Assembly: GCA_031266665.1 (NCBI GenBank) | Contig: JAISAO010000024.1 | Location: 62,001-126,000, forward strand | Source of the DNA: Propionibacteriaceae bacterium | Lineage (GTDB): Bacteria; Actinomycetota; Actinomycetes; Propionibacteriales; Propionibacteriaceae | Direction: 5' to 3' | Length of the DNA: 64,000 nucleotides | Shown here: positions 17,297-26,739 of the stretch, in pieces | Layout of the letters: the number at the start of each line of letters is the position of its first letter | How positions within the stretch are numbered: position 1 is the first letter of the stretch | Program-made: the position numbers and the translations under genes | Notes under the pieces: generated by a model | Told to the model about the DNA's origin: nothing | Databases searched by the model: none | What the model saw: the letters and a program-made list of their open reading frames with translations, nothing else

Positions 17297-20200
17297 TCAG
17301 GCCTTGGCCAGGGCGTAGGCCGCGCCCTCGGCCTGGCCCGGGAACCAGTCGGCCGGGGGTTGCCCCGGGGCCAGCACGACGGCCAAGACCTCGGCCGCGA
17401 TCTGGTCGTGGGCCTCGGCGATGGCCAAGGCCATGGCGCCGTCGGCCATCCAGGCCAGCTTGATGCGGTCGCTGACCTTGAGGCCGGCGGCCTTGCGCGA
17501 CTCCTGGACCGAGCGGATGAACTCGCGCGCCAGGCCCTGACGGACCAGCTCGTCGGTCAGCTCCAGGTCCAAGGCGACGGTCTCGCCCTGCTCGTTGACC
17601 ACGCTCCAGCCCTGGCGCGGGCGCTCCGAGACGATCACCTCGTCGGCCGTCAGCTCGACCGGGCCGCCGTCATGGATGATTGTCACCCGGCCGTCCCGGG
17701 CCAGGTCGGCCGCCACCTGGGCGGCGTCGGCCTGGGCGACGGCGGCGGCCACGGCGGCCGTGGCCGGTCCGAAGCGCCGGCCCAGGGCGCGGAAATTGGC
17801 CTTCACGCTGTGGTCCACCAGGTCGCCGGCCGAGGCGAAGGACCCCACCGCCACAACGTTGATCTCGGCCTTGATCTCGGCCAGCAGGTCGTCGTCCAGC
17901 CGCTCCAAGGCGGCGCCGGAGACCAGCAGGCGGGCCAGCGGCTGGCGCACCTTGACCTGGGCGGCCGAGCGGGCCGCCCGGCCCAACTCGACCAGCCGCC
18001 GGGTCAGCTCCATGTCCGCCATCAGCCCAGGGTCGTCCCAGGCCGGGTCCGGCGTCGGCCAGCTGGCCAGGTGGACCGAGTCCGGGGCCGCCGGGTCGGT
18101 GGCGACGAAGAGGTCTTGCCACACCCGCTCGGTCAGGAAGGGCGTGATCGGTGCCATCAGCCGGGTCAAGACGTCCAACACCTGGTGCAAGGTGGCCAGG
18201 GCCGAGTCGTCGCCGGCCCAGAAACGGCGCCGGGAGCGGCGGATGTGCCAATTGGACAAGTCGTCCACGAACCCCGACAACAGGACGCCGGCGCGCAGGG
18301 TGTCGAAATCCTCCAGCGCCGCCGTCACCTGGCGGATCAGTTGTCCGGTGGCCGACAACAACCAGCGGTCGAGGACGTGGCGTTGTTCCGGGGGCCGTTG
18401 TTCCAAAGGCCGGTCGCCCGGGGCCCAATGGTTGGCGGCGGCGTAGAGCCCCTGGAAGCTGACGGCGTTCCAGTAGGTCAACAAGACTTTGCGCACGGCC
18501 TCCTGGATGGCGTGGTGGCCGACCTGGCGGGCCGCCCAGGGCGAGCCGCCGGCCAGCATGAACCAGCGCACAGCGTCGGCCCCGTGCTGTTCCAACAAGG
18601 GAAGTGGCTCCAAGATATTGCCTAAGTGTTTAGACATCTTGCGCCCATCCTCGGCCAAGATATGCCCTAAGCAAAGCACATTTTTGTACGAGTTACGCCC
18701 GAAGACCAGAGTCGACACGGCCATCAGGGAGTAGAACCAACCCCGGGTCTGGTCGATGGCCTCGCAGATGAAGTCGCCCGGGAAGGCCCGCTCGAAGGCC
18801 TCGGCCGAACCCTCCGCCCAGGGGTAGCCCCACTGGCCGAAGGGCATCGAGCCGGAGTCGAACCAGGCGTCGATCACCTCCGGCACACGGCTGGCGGTCT
18901 GGCCACAGGTCGGGCAGGGGAAGGTCACGGCGTCGACGAAGGGGCGGTGCGGGTCGAGGTCTAAGTGGTCTTGGCCCGACAGCTGGGACAGCTCGGCCAA
19001 CGAACCGACGCAAATCTGATGGTCGTCCGGGCAACGCCAGACAGGCAACGGTGTGCCCCAATAGCGCTGACGCGACAATGCCCAATCAATATTGTGATTG
19101 AGCCAATCGCCATAGCGGCCGTACTTGATATTGCCGGGATACCAGTTGGTGGCCTGGTTCTCCCGCAACAGATCTGCTTTGCGGGCGGTGGTGCGGATGT
19201 ACCAGCTGGGTTGGGCGTAGTAGATCAGCCGGGTGCCGCAGCGCCAGCAATGAGGATAGGGGTGGAGGTGTTTCTGAACGCGGAAGAGCAGTTGGCGTTG
19301 CTCCAGGTCTGACAACACGGCGCCGTCGGCCGAGGCGAAGAATAAGCCGCCGACCACGGGCAGGCCGTCGGCGAACTGGCCGTCGGGGGTGATCGGGTTG
19401 ACGAAAGGTAAGTTCCAGCTACGGCAAGACTCCATGTCTTCGGCTCCGAAGGCCGGGGCCTGATGGACGACGCCGGTGCCGTCGGTGACGGTGACGTAAT
19501 CGGCCGTGATGACATAGTTGGCGTCGGCCCCCCGCAGGTCGAGGCTGTCGAAGGGGCGGGCGTAGTGCCAGCGGACCATCTCCCGGCCCTGGAAACGGCC
19601 CACCACCTGCCAGTCGGCCCCCAGGACGGCTTGGCGCAGGGCTTCGGCCACGATCAGGGTCTCACGCCCGTCGCTGGCCGCCACGTAGGCCACGTCGGGG
19701 TGGACGGCGGCGGCCACGTTGGAGACCAGGGTCCACGGCGTGGTGGTCCAGATCAGCAGGGCCGCCCGGCCGGCCCAGGGGCCGTCGATCAGGGGCAGGC
19801 GGACGAAGGCGGTCGTGTCCTCGACCTCCTCGTAGCCCTGGGCCAACTCGTGGTCGGACAAGGTGGTGCCGCAGCGCGGACAGTAGGGGGTGACCCGGTA
19901 GTCCTCGATCAACAAGCCGGCGCTGTGGATCTGTTTCAGGGCCCACCAGACGGACTGGACGAATTGGGGCGACATCGTCCAATAGGCCTCGTCCAGGTTG
20001 ACCCAGAACCCCATGCGGCGGGTCAACTGGGACCACAGGTCGACATAGCGGCTGACCGATTGGCGACATTTGGCGTTGAAGGCCTCGATGCCGTAACGCT
20101 CGATGTCGGGCTTGCCGGCGAAGCCCAGTTCTTTCTCCACCGCCAATTCGACCGGCAGCCCGTGGCAGTCCCAGCCGGCCTTGCGGGGCACCCGGTAGCC

Positions 20201-20467
20201 CTGCATGGTCTTGAAGCGGGGGAAGACATCCTTGAAAGCCCGCGACTCGATGTGGTGGGTGCCGGGCACCCCGTTGGCGGTCGGCGGCCCCTCGTAGAAG
20301 GTCCACTGGGGGGCGTCGGGCCGATCCAGCGAGCGGGCGAAGGTGTCCTGGCGCTGCCACAAGTCGATGATGGCGTGCTCCATCTGGGGCAGGTCGAGCT
20401 GGGCCGGGACGTCGGCGTAGCGCCGAGGGGCGCCCGTTGGGCGGTCATGGTCTTGGTCTGCGCTCAT
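17297..20467 (-). CDS. ileS: Isoleucyl-tRNA synthetase
   Basis: Charges tRNA-Ile with isoleucine and edits valine. The 1056-residue protein is of the longer IleS2-like class common in actinobacteria. The ATP-binding HIGH-type motif reads PTANGVPGTHH near residues 62-72; the editing domain follows (TTTPWTLVSNVAAAVHPD), and the second ATP motif is KMSKHLGN starting at K610. The C-terminal anticodon-binding and zinc-type region ends normally. ATG 20467 has AAGGGA seven bases upstream, and this site is enclosed in a T-box hairpin (next entry). Located upstream of cobT with an 85-bp gap, so partial readthrough into B12 genes is possible. Confidence 0.97.
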   Translation of the reverse strand: MSADQDHDRPTGAPRRYADVPAQLDLPQMEHAIIDLWQRQDTFARSLDRPDAPQWTFYEGPPTANGVPGTHHIESRAFKDVFPRFKTMQGYRVPRKAGWDCHGLPVELAVEKELGFAGKPDIERYGIEAFNAKCRQSVSRYVDLWSQLTRRMGFWVNLDEAYWTMSPQFVQSVWWALKQIHSAGLLIEDYRVTPYCPRCGTTLSDHELAQGYEEVEDTTAFVRLPLIDGPWAGRAALLIWTTTPWTLVSNVAAAVHPDVAYVAASDGRETLIVAEALRQAVLGADWQVVGRFQGREMVRWHYARPFDSLDLRGADANYVITADYVTVTDGTGVVHQAPAFGAEDMESCRSWNLPFVNPITPDGQFADGLPVVGGLFFASADGAVLSDLEQRQLLFRVQKHLHPYPHCWRCGTRLIYYAQPSWYIRTTARKADLLRENQATNWYPGNIKYGRYGDWLNHNIDWALSRQRYWGTPLPVWRCPDDHQICVGSLAELSQLSGQDHLDLDPHRPFVDAVTFPCPTCGQTASRVPEVIDAWFDSGSMPFGQWGYPWAEGSAEAFERAFPGDFICEAIDQTRGWFYSLMAVSTLVFGRNSYKNVLCLGHILAEDGRKMSKHLGNILEPLPLLEQHGADAVRWFMLAGGSPWAARQVGHHAIQEAVRKVLLTYWNAVSFQGLYAAANHWAPGDRPLEQRPPEQRHVLDRWLLSATGQLIRQVTAALEDFDTLRAGVLLSGFVDDLSNWHIRRSRRRFWAGDDSALATLHQVLDVLTRLMAPITPFLTERVWQDLFVATDPAAPDSVHLASWPTPDPAWDDPGLMADMELTRRLVELGRAARSAAQVKVRQPLARLLVSGAALERLDDDLLAEIKAEINVVAVGSFASAGDLVDHSVKANFRALGRRFGPATAAVAAAVAQADAAQVAADLARDGRVTIIHDGGPVELTADEVIVSERPRQGWSVVNEQGETVALDLELTDELVRQGLAREFIRSVQESRKAAGLKVSDRIKLAWMADGAMALAIAEAHDQIAAEVLAVVLAPGQPPADWFPGQAEGAAYALAKA

Positions 20468-20637
20468 GCCAATATCCCTTCGCGTCGGCGAAGGGACGAG
20501 CCGTCGGCCCGCGGTGCCACCCTCCTTGGGGGCCTGCGCCCCCCACCTCGTAGCGCCCGGCGGCCGGTTCTACTGAGTCCAAGGACCGTTCTTCCGGCGG
20601 CTCCGAGGTGATAGCCCCATCACTGCCTTGCCGAGCG
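20468..20637 (-). promoter_or_regulatory. Translational T-box riboswitch of ileS
   Basis: The leader carries the T-box sequence AGGGTGGCACCGCG (20523-20510), which pairs with the uncharged tRNA acceptor end. A perfect 9-bp hairpin at 20475-20496 encloses the Shine-Dalgarno AAGGGA, so the block is on translation initiation and there is no U-tract terminator. The likely specifier is ATC (20612-20610) within CTATCACCTCGG, an isoleucine codon in a short stem I, as known for actinobacterial ileS leaders. Uncharged tRNA-Ile is expected to free the ribosome site. The 20468-20783 gap is explained by this element and its promoter. Confidence 0.9.
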
Positions 20638-20643
20638 GCGACT

Positions 20644-20671
20644 ATCATAGCCCGCCGCCGCCCGCAGTCAT
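20644..20671 (-). promoter_or_regulatory. Candidate ileS promoter
   Basis: Reading the minus strand, ATGACT and TATGAT are separated by 16 bp and stand directly upstream of the T-box leader. This would start the transcript near 20637. It fits a housekeeping sigma-70-type promoter; no experimental support is available from the sequence. Confidence 0.55.
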
Positions 20672-20783
20672 CGCCACGGTGGGGCGGCCCCGTCCGACCA
20701 GCTCCCGCGATAAAGTGGGCGGACGGCACATCGACGGCGCCGGGAGAAAGTGGCGCCGTGAGAAAAAAAGGGGGGCGTCGGCG

Positions 20784-21089
20784 ATGAGGGGCAAGATCAT
20801 GACGGCTGGGATGAAGAGGTCGTGTCACGCCGTCGCTTGGGGGTTTCGCGGTTTATCCGTCGGCTTGTTGGCCTATGGCTTGACCGCTCTGGGATGTCTG
20901 GTGGCCGCTTTGGCTTTCGGGCGGTCTTTCGTTTTCCTGGGTTTACGGGGTGAGGGGTGGGCCGGCGGCTCGGCCTTCGTGCTGGTCGACTTGCGGCAGG
21001 CGGTGCTCTGGGCGGGGGTCGGAGCGGTCGTCGGAGTGGTGACGCGGGTGGCCCTCGCCCGGTCTGACCCATCGGCTGCGAGAGCCTGA
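20784..21089 (+). CDS. Hypothetical small membrane protein
   Basis: A 101-residue protein with two predicted transmembrane segments (about 24-46, and 73-95 in AVLWAGVGAVVGVVTRVALA) joined by a short loop. No family is recognised. ATG 20784 follows a run of G residues that could serve as the ribosome site; ATG 20799 is an alternative. It is divergent from ileS and precedes purA by 117 bp. The open frame starts earlier (20628), but that part overlaps the ileS promoter and is not likely coding. Confidence 0.6.
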   Translation: MRGKIMTAGMKRSCHAVAWGFRGLSVGLLAYGLTALGCLVAALAFGRSFVFLGLRGEGWAGGSAFVLVDLRQAVLWAGVGAVVGVVTRVALARSDPSAARA

Positions 21090-21206
21090 CGCACAGGGGC
21101 TGCCGCCAGCTCGCCGCCGGTCGACACCATCGTTGTCCAGGGTCGGGCTGGGATAGACTGCCGGGCGCGCTCGGACAGCTCCCGGGCCGGTCAGGAGAGG
21201 GCGCCA

Positions 21207-22496
21207 ATGCCAGGGATCGTGATCGTCGGCACCCAATGGGGGGACGAGGGCAAGGGCAAGGCCACCGACCAGTTGGGCGACGCCGCCGACTACGTGGTGC
21301 GTTACTCCGGCGGCAACAACGCCGGCCACACCGTGGTCGTCGGCCGCGAGCATTACGCCCTCCACCTGCTGCCCTCCGGCGTCCTCAGCCAACGCGCCGT
21401 CCCCGTCCTGGGCAACGGCGTGGTCATCGACTTGGACGTGCTCTTCCAAGAGATCGACGCCCTGGCCGCCCGCGGCCTGGCGGTGGGGGACAAGTTGCTG
21501 GTCTCGGCCAACGCCCATCTCATCACCGTCTACCACCAGCGCCTGGACAAGGTGACCGAACGTTTCCTGGGCCGCCGCCGCCTCGGCACCACCGGCCGCG
21601 GCGTCGGCCCGGCCTACGCCGACAAGGCCAGCCGGGTCGGCCTGCGGGTGCAGGACCTGCTCGACCCGTCGATCCTGCGCCAGAAGGTGGAGGCCGCCTT
21701 GGAGCAGAAGAACCAGTTGCTGGTCAAGGTCTACAACCGGCCGGCCGTCTCGGCCGATGAAGTCTGCGACCGCCTGCTGGCCCACGCCGAGCGGGTCCGG
21801 CCGATGACGGCCGACGTCTCACGGGTGCTCAACCGGGCCTTGGACGAGGGTCGGACGGTCCTGTTCGAGGGCGCCCAGGCGCACCACCTGGACGTTGACT
21901 TCGGCACCTACCCCTACGTCACCAGCTCCAACCCGATCGCGGCCGGCGCCTGCACCGGCACCGGGGTGGGCCCGACCCGGCTGGACCGGGTGGTCGGCAT
22001 CGCCAAGGCCTACACCACCCGGGTGGGGGAGGGGCCTTTCCCGGGCGAGCTGACCGACGACGTGGGCCAGCGCCTGCGCCAGGGGGGCGGCGAGTTCGGC
22101 ACCACCACCGGCCGGCCCAGGCGTTGCGGCTGGTTCGACGCCCTGGTGGTGGAGCAGGCGGGGCGGGTCAACGCTCTGACCGACCTGTTCTTGACCAAGC
22201 TCGACGTCCTGACCGGCTGGGACCCGATCCCGGTGGTGGTGGCCTACGACGTCGACGGTGAGCGCCACGAGACCATGCCGATGACTCAGACCGAGCTCCA
22301 CCACGCCCGTCCCGTCTACCAATACCTCGACGGCTGGGGCGAGGACATCTCGGCCGCCCGCCGCTTCCAGGACCTGCCGCGCAACTGCCAGGCCTACGTC
22401 CGCCGCCTGGAGGAGCTGGTCGGCGTCCGCGTCTCCGGCATCGGCGTCGGCCCGGAGCGAGACCAGACCATCATGCTCCACCCCCTGATGGGCTGA
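21207..22496 (+). CDS. purA: Adenylosuccinate synthetase
   Basis: Joins IMP and aspartate with GTP to form adenylosuccinate, the first committed step to AMP. The 429-residue protein has the N-terminal [12 protein letters not shown]-loop, [48 protein letters not shown] and [14 protein letters not shown]. In the IMP-binding stretch the two His of AQAHH replace the smaller residues usually found, a small oddity. AGGAGAGG lies just before ATG 21207. The next gene, purL, is also purine synthesis but has its own 209-bp gap with repeat A inside. Confidence 0.97.
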   Translation: MPGIVIVGTQWGDEGKGKATDQLGDAADYVVRYSGGNNAGHTVVVGREHYALHLLPSGVLSQRAVPVLGNGVVIDLDVLFQEIDALAARGLAVGDKLLVSANAHLITVYHQRLDKVTERFLGRRRLGTTGRGVGPAYADKASRVGLRVQDLLDPSILRQKVEAALEQKNQLLVKVYNRPAVSADEVCDRLLAHAERVRPMTADVSRVLNRALDEGRTVLFEGAQAHHLDVDFGTYPYVTSSNPIAAGACTGTGVGPTRLDRVVGIAKAYTTRVGEGPFPGELTDDVGQRLRQGGGEFGTTTGRPRRCGWFDALVVEQAGRVNALTDLFLTKLDVLTGWDPIPVVVAYDVDGERHETMPMTQTELHHARPVYQYLDGWGEDISAARRFQDLPRNCQAYVRRLEELVGVRVSGIGVGPERDQTIMLHPLMG

Positions 22497-22602
22497 GCCG
22501 GATGGGCTGATCCGGCGGCGGCCTACGGGGGGACGAGCGCTTGATCACGGCCGGGGCGGGCCGAGGGGGCGTCCCCGGATCGCGGGCGGTCGTGGGTGGC
22601 TG

Positions 22603-22645
22603 TTCCACGGGCTGGCCGAGATCCCAGATCGAGTCCGGGACGGCG
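22603..22645 (+). repeat. Dispersed palindromic repeat A, copy 2
   Basis: GCTGGCCGAGATCCCAGATC followed by GAGTCCGGGACGG matches the core of the repeat A family (see 37394). It sits between the purA stop and the purL start, where the imperfect hairpin could also end the purA transcript. Confidence 0.65.
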
Positions 22646-22705
22646 GGGAGGATGGGAGTCGGTCGGCGCCCGGCGGCGGATCGGGGCTGAGGTAGTCTGG
22701 CCGCC

Positions 22706-24967
22706 GTGGCAGACACCGTGACTCATGCCCAGCTCACTCCCAGCACCTTGCAGCCGTGGGCCGAGTTGGGCCTCAAGGCCGACGAGTACGAGCGTATCCG
22801 GGCCATCCTGCGCCGCCGGCCGACCGCTTGCGAGTTGGCCATGTACTCCGTCATGTGGTCGGAGCACTGCTCCTACAAGAGTTCCAAGATCCACCTCAAG
22901 CGTTTCTCCGACCTGCCCCAGCGGACCGCGCTGGGACCGCTGCTGGCCGGCATCGGCGACAACGCCGGCGTGGTCGACATCGGCCGGGGCTGGGCCGTCA
23001 CCTGCAAGATCGAGTCCCACAACCACCCCAGCTACGTCGAGCCCCACCAGGGCGCGGCCACCGGTGTGGGCGGCATCGTGCGCGACATCTTGGCCATGGG
23101 GGCGCGGCCGGTGGCGGTGATGGACGCGCTCCGCTTCGGCCCCCTGGAGGCGGCGGACACGGCCCGCCTGCTGCCGGCCGTGGTGGCCGGGGTGGGCGAC
23201 TATGGCAATTGCCTGGGCCTGCCCAATATCGGCGGCGAGCTGGTCTTCGACCCCTCCTACGCCGGCAACCCGCTGGTCAACGCCCTCTGCGTCGGCTTGT
23301 TGCGCCACGAGGATTTGCACCGGGCCTATTCCAGCGGCGTCGGCAACCAGCTCATCCTCTACGGCGCCACCACCGGCGGCGACGGCATCGGCGGGGCCTC
23401 CATCTTGGCCTCCGAGAGCTTCGTGGCCGGCGGCGCCACCAAGCGCCCCAGCGTCCAGGTGGGCGACCCCTTCCTGGAGAAACTGCTGATCGAATGCACC
23501 CTGGAGCTGTTCGCCGCCGGGCTGGTGCTGGCCCTGCAAGACTTCGGGGCGGCCGGCCTGTCCTGCGCCACCAGCGAGCTGGCCTCGGCCGGTGACTCCG
23601 GCATGCACATCGACTTGGACCAGGTGCCTCTGCGCGACCCCGGCCTGACGCCGGAGGCGATCCTGATGAGCGAGTCCCAGGAGCGGATGATGGCCGTCGT
23701 CCGCCCCCAAGACGTGGAGTTGTTCATGGCCATCTGCGCCAAGTGGGAGGTGATGGCCACGGTGGTGGGCCAGGTGATCGCCGGCGACCGCCTGCTGATC
23801 GACTGGCAAGGCGAACGAGTGGTCGACGTCGACCCCAAGACCGTGGCCCATCAAGGCCCGGTCTACGACCGCGCCCAGGTCCGGCCGGACTGGATCGACC
23901 AGGTGCGGGCCGACCGGGGGGAGAACCTGCCCCGCCCGGTCACCGGGGCCGAGCTGGGGGCCCAGCTGATGCGGCTGCTAGGCTCGCCCAACCTCTGCGA
24001 CCCCAGCTGGGCGACCGACCAGTACGACCGTTTCGTGCGCGGCAACACGGTCGCCGCCCAGGGCCAGGACGCCGGTCTGCTGCGGGTGGACGAGGCCACC
24101 GGGCTGGGCGTCGCCCTGTCCTGCGATTGCAATGCCCGTTTCACCTACCTGGACCCCTATCGCGGCGCCCAACTGTCCTTGCTGGAGAGCTACCGCAATG
24201 TGGCCGTCGGCGGGGCCGAGCCCCAAGCCGTGACCGACTGCCTCAACTTCGGCTCGCCCGAGGACCCGGAGGTGATGTGGCAGTTCACAGAGACCGTCCG
24301 AGGTCTGGCCGACGGCTGCAAGGCCCTCGGCCTGCCCATCACCGGCGGCAATGTTTCTTTCTATAATGAGACCGACGGCCGGGCCATCCTGCCGACCCCG
24401 ACGGTGGCCGTGCTGGGGCTGATGGAAGATGTCGGACGCCACATCCCGGCCGGCTTCCAGGTCGCTGGCGACGCCGTCTACCTGTTGGGCGTCACCCGCG
24501 AGGAGCTGTCCGGCTCGGCCTGGGCCGAGGTCGTCCACGGCCACCTGGGCGGCGACCCGCCCATGACCGACTTCGAGCAACACCGCCGCCTGGCCGCCTT
24601 CTTCGTCGCCGCCGCCCGGCGGGACCTGGTGCGCTCGGCCCACGACCTGTCCGACGGCGGCCTGGCGGTGGCCCTGGCCGAGGCCTGCCTGGCCCGCGAC
24701 CTGGGGGCCGAGCTGACCCTGCCCGACGACCCCTTCGTGCAACTGTTCTCCGAGACCGCCGGCCGCGTCCTGGTGTCGGTCGACCCCTCTGGGGAGGTCG
24801 ACTTGATCCAGGCGGCCAACCAGCAGGACCTGCGTCTGACCCGGCTGGGCGAGGTGACCGACCAGGCCGAGCTGACGCTGCGGGGACTGTTCAGCCTGCG
24901 CCTGGCCGCCCTACGCCGCAACTGGCGCGCCCCCATCCCCACAGCCATGGGCCAGGCCGTGGCCTGA
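22706..24967 (+). CDS. purL: Phosphoribosylformylglycinamidine synthase subunit PurL
   Basis: ATP-dependent synthetase subunit that converts FGAR to FGAM with ammonia delivered by PurQ. The 753-residue length is that of the short, three-component PurL (PurS and PurQ are not in this window). Motifs include [48 protein letters not shown], and in the second half [20 protein letters not shown] and [13 protein letters not shown] 22706 is the only sensible start, with a weak GAGGT site. Beyond the stop the strand enters an accessory region. Confidence 0.96.
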   Translation: MADTVTHAQLTPSTLQPWAELGLKADEYERIRAILRRRPTACELAMYSVMWSEHCSYKSSKIHLKRFSDLPQRTALGPLLAGIGDNAGVVDIGRGWAVTCKIESHNHPSYVEPHQGAATGVGGIVRDILAMGARPVAVMDALRFGPLEAADTARLLPAVVAGVGDYGNCLGLPNIGGELVFDPSYAGNPLVNALCVGLLRHEDLHRAYSSGVGNQLILYGATTGGDGIGGASILASESFVAGGATKRPSVQVGDPFLEKLLIECTLELFAAGLVLALQDFGAAGLSCATSELASAGDSGMHIDLDQVPLRDPGLTPEAILMSESQERMMAVVRPQDVELFMAICAKWEVMATVVGQVIAGDRLLIDWQGERVVDVDPKTVAHQGPVYDRAQVRPDWIDQVRADRGENLPRPVTGAELGAQLMRLLGSPNLCDPSWATDQYDRFVRGNTVAAQGQDAGLLRVDEATGLGVALSCDCNARFTYLDPYRGAQLSLLESYRNVAVGGAEPQAVTDCLNFGSPEDPEVMWQFTETVRGLADGCKALGLPITGGNVSFYNETDGRAILPTPTVAVLGLMEDVGRHIPAGFQVAGDAVYLLGVTREELSGSAWAEVVHGHLGGDPPMTDFEQHRRLAAFFVAAARRDLVRSAHDLSDGGLAVALAEACLARDLGAELTLPDDPFVQLFSETAGRVLVSVDPSGEVDLIQAANQQDLRLTRLGEVTDQAELTLRGLFSLRLAALRRNWRAPIPTAMGQAVA

Positions 24968-25046
24968 GCCTCTGGGGCGGGGGAGCGGCCTGTAAATTTG
25001 CGGGATAGCGACCCCGAGAAATGCGGGATAGCCGCTCCCTCCGTGC

Positions 25047-25354
25047 TACGTCGGCGAGGTGCTCAAGGAGGTGTCCTGGCTGGACGAGCCGTGGCCTATT
25101 ACTGGCGCACCTACGAGGGCTTGGAGGTCGACTTGGTGGTGGAGCGCTATGACGGAGCCGTCCTGGCCTTCGAGGTCAAGGCCGCCCAGCGGCTGAAAGA
25201 CGGGGATCTGGCCGGCCTGCGGGCGCTGCGTGACCAGATTGGCCCAGATTTCGTGGCCGGTGTCGTGCTCCACACGGGTGGTCACGCCGCCCACCCGGAG
25301 GACCGCCTCTTCACCATGCCGTTGGACCACCTATGGGGAGGACGTGGGCCGTGA
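25047..25354 (+). pseudogene. C-terminal remnant of a DUF4143-type ATPase
   Basis: Only the last hundred or so codons of an AAA ATPase of the DUF4143 group remain. YVGEVLKEVSWLDEPW is read in one frame (from 25047); then YYWRTYEGLEVDLVVERYDG, FEVKAAQRLKDGDLAGL and FVAGVVLHTGG follow in another, so a frameshift lies near 25090. The missing ATPase part is not found upstream, where purL ends at 24967. The remnant marks the edge of the accessory region and is almost certainly not functional. The 100 bases after it hold nothing recognisable before the toxin-tail relics begin. Confidence 0.7.
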
Positions 25355-25470
25355 CCACCAGGCTCCGAGCTCGCCCATCGGGCACCCGGACTGTGGCGGC
25401 GGTGGTGAGGGATCTCAAAGGCTTCTTCGGGCCGTGGCCGGCCCGTCGGTCACCGTCGAGCAGATAAATG

Positions 25471-25556
25471 GCTCACGATTCGGCCGGCTTTAATGGCGAT
25501 CACTTCCCAGACCCCTAAGATAGGCTACTTCTTCAGCCGGGCCGCCAGCTTGTCTG
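25471..25556 (-). pseudogene. Relic of a CdiA_C-type toxin 3' end (tail 4, amber mutation)
   Basis: Read on the minus strand this gives DKLAARLKK, a TAG stop, then PILGVWEVIAIKAGRIV. The stop replaces the Trp of a WP motif that is intact in tail 1. The sequence aligns with the last 30 residues of the full toxin at 27821. It lies after the last immunity gene and has decayed most of all the tails. Confidence 0.75.
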
Positions 25557-25566
25557 TGGTAACCGG

Positions 25567-26031
25567 TCAGATGATCCCAAGGTCATCGCGGAACACCGGC
25601 TCGCCCGGCAGCCGCGCCATAACATCCGGCCCCCTCAGCACTCTCCATTCCTCGCGCAAATACAAGACGCCGTCCACGCGGCGCATGATGACTTGACCCC
25701 TATCGAAGGGAAATACGGCCACGGCGTCTACCCGGTCGACCAGCTGGGCGGCCGACACAAGCATCGCAATCCGAGCCCGCTCGATCTCGTCGTCGTCGAT
25801 TTTATGGTTAAGCGCATAGATAACCTCGGTCGTCACCGGGACGCCGAGCTCCTCCGTGTACATTTCTTGAGTTGGCTTACTCAGGCTCTCGCTGTCGTCG
25901 ACGTAGATCATCAGGGCGGGCCACTTGACGGGGGCCTCCGACAAGTGTCGGAGGCCCAAGAGGCCCAGCAACTCCGTTTTCACCTCCGACGTGGTCCTCG
26001 CGGAACTCAGCCCCAGCAAATAATTGAACAT
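25567..26031 (-). CDS. Immunity-like protein, paralogue 4 (subtype a)
   Basis: A 154-residue soluble protein of no family I can name, one of four tandem paralogues behind a polymorphic toxin. The first 40 residues (MFNYLLGLSSARTTSEVKTE and onward to HLSEAPVKWPAL) and the last 35 (MRRVDGVLYLREEWRV, RLPGEPVFRDDLGI) are nearly identical in all four. The middle is variable, and here it resembles paralogue 1 (IDDDEIERARIAMLVSAAQLVDRVDAV). A strong ribosome site (GGGAGGAAAC) precedes ATG 26031. Position and duplication suggest immunity against the CdiA_C-type nuclease or its former variants; this is inference. Its amino-acid composition is less biased than the host genes. Confidence 0.72.
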   Translation of the reverse strand: MFNYLLGLSSARTTSEVKTELLGLLGLRHLSEAPVKWPALMIYVDDSESLSKPTQEMYTEELGVPVTTEVIYALNHKIDDDEIERARIAMLVSAAQLVDRVDAVAVFPFDRGQVIMRRVDGVLYLREEWRVLRGPDVMARLPGEPVFRDDLGII

Positions 26032-26044
26032 GTTTCCTCCCTTG

Positions 26045-26142
26045 TCATGGCCATATCCTCACGATCTGGCCGGCTTTGATAGCGATCACTTCCACGAGCC
26101 CGAAAACGGCCACTTCCCCAACTGGGCCGCCAACTCATCCAC
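26045..26142 (-). pseudogene. Relic of a CdiA_C-type toxin 3' end (tail 3, frameshifted)
   Basis: On the minus strand VDELAAQLGKWPFS is followed, after a one-base shift, by GLVEVIAIKAGQIVRIWP and a stop. The last 18 residues are identical to the end of the full toxin at 27821. Thirteen bases separate its stop from the start of paralogue 4. Confidence 0.8.
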
Positions 26143-26151
26143 GATGACCGG

Positions 26152-26613
26152 CTATACGATGCCCAAGTCATCACGGAACACCGGCTCGCCCGGAAGCCGC
26201 GCCACAACGTCAGGATCGTTCCACCACTCTTCCGACAGGTACAAGACGCCGTCCACGCGGCGCATGATGACCGGACCCGTCTCGAAGAAAAGCACGGCCG
26301 AGGCGTCCATCCGGTCGGCCAGCTGGGCGGCCGACACGAGCATCGTGGACGCTGCTTGTTCGATATCGCCCTCGTCGACTTTAAAGTTAATCGAATAGAA
26401 AACCTCGGTCGTCGCCGGGGCGCCGAACTCCTTCGTGTACATTTTTTGGGTCGACTTATCCAGGCTCTCGCCGTCGTCGACGCTTATCCCCCACATGGCG
26501 GGCCACCTGACGGGGGCCTCCGACAGGTGCCGGAGGCCCAAGAGGCCCAGCAACTCCGCTTTCACCTCCGGCGTGGTCTTCGCGGAGCTCAGCCCCAGAG
26601 AATGATTGAACAT
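26152..26613 (-). CDS. Immunity-like protein, paralogue 3 (subtype b)
   Basis: A 153-residue paralogue of the immunity-like family described at 25567. The conserved ends are present (LLGLLGLRHLSEAPVRWPA, MRRVDGVLYLSEEW, RLPGEPVFRDDLGIV), and the middle matches paralogue 2 (MYTKEFGAPATTEV, VDEGDIEQA, LADRMDASAVLFFETGP) rather than paralogues 1 and 4. ATG 26613 has a GGGAGGAAAT ribosome site. It is separated from the preceding toxin-tail relic by 19 bp, exactly the toxin-to-immunity spacing of the intact pair at 27821/27801. No signal peptide or membrane segment, so it should act in the cytoplasm. It is two codons shorter around the WWNDPD segment. Confidence 0.72.
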   Translation of the reverse strand: MFNHSLGLSSAKTTPEVKAELLGLLGLRHLSEAPVRWPAMWGISVDDGESLDKSTQKMYTKEFGAPATTEVFYSINFKVDEGDIEQAASTMLVSAAQLADRMDASAVLFFETGPVIMRRVDGVLYLSEEWWNDPDVVARLPGEPVFRDDLGIV

Positions 26614-26632
26614 ATTTCCTCCCTCGTCGTTG

Positions 26633-26730
26633 TCACGGCCATATCCTCACAATCCGGCCGGCTTTGATGGCGATCACTTCCCCAAGCCCGAAAACGGCCA
26701 ATTCCTCAGCCGGGCCGCCAGTTCATCCAT
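26633..26730 (-). pseudogene. Relic of a CdiA_C-type toxin 3' end (tail 2, frameshifted)
   Basis: On the minus strand MDELAARLRNWPFS is joined by a one-base shift to GLGEVIAIKAGRIVRIWP and a stop. It matches the toxin C-terminus at 27821 and shares the WP motif of tails 1 and 3, which the present toxin lacks at that position. Confidence 0.8.
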
Positions 26731-26739
26731 GATGACCAG

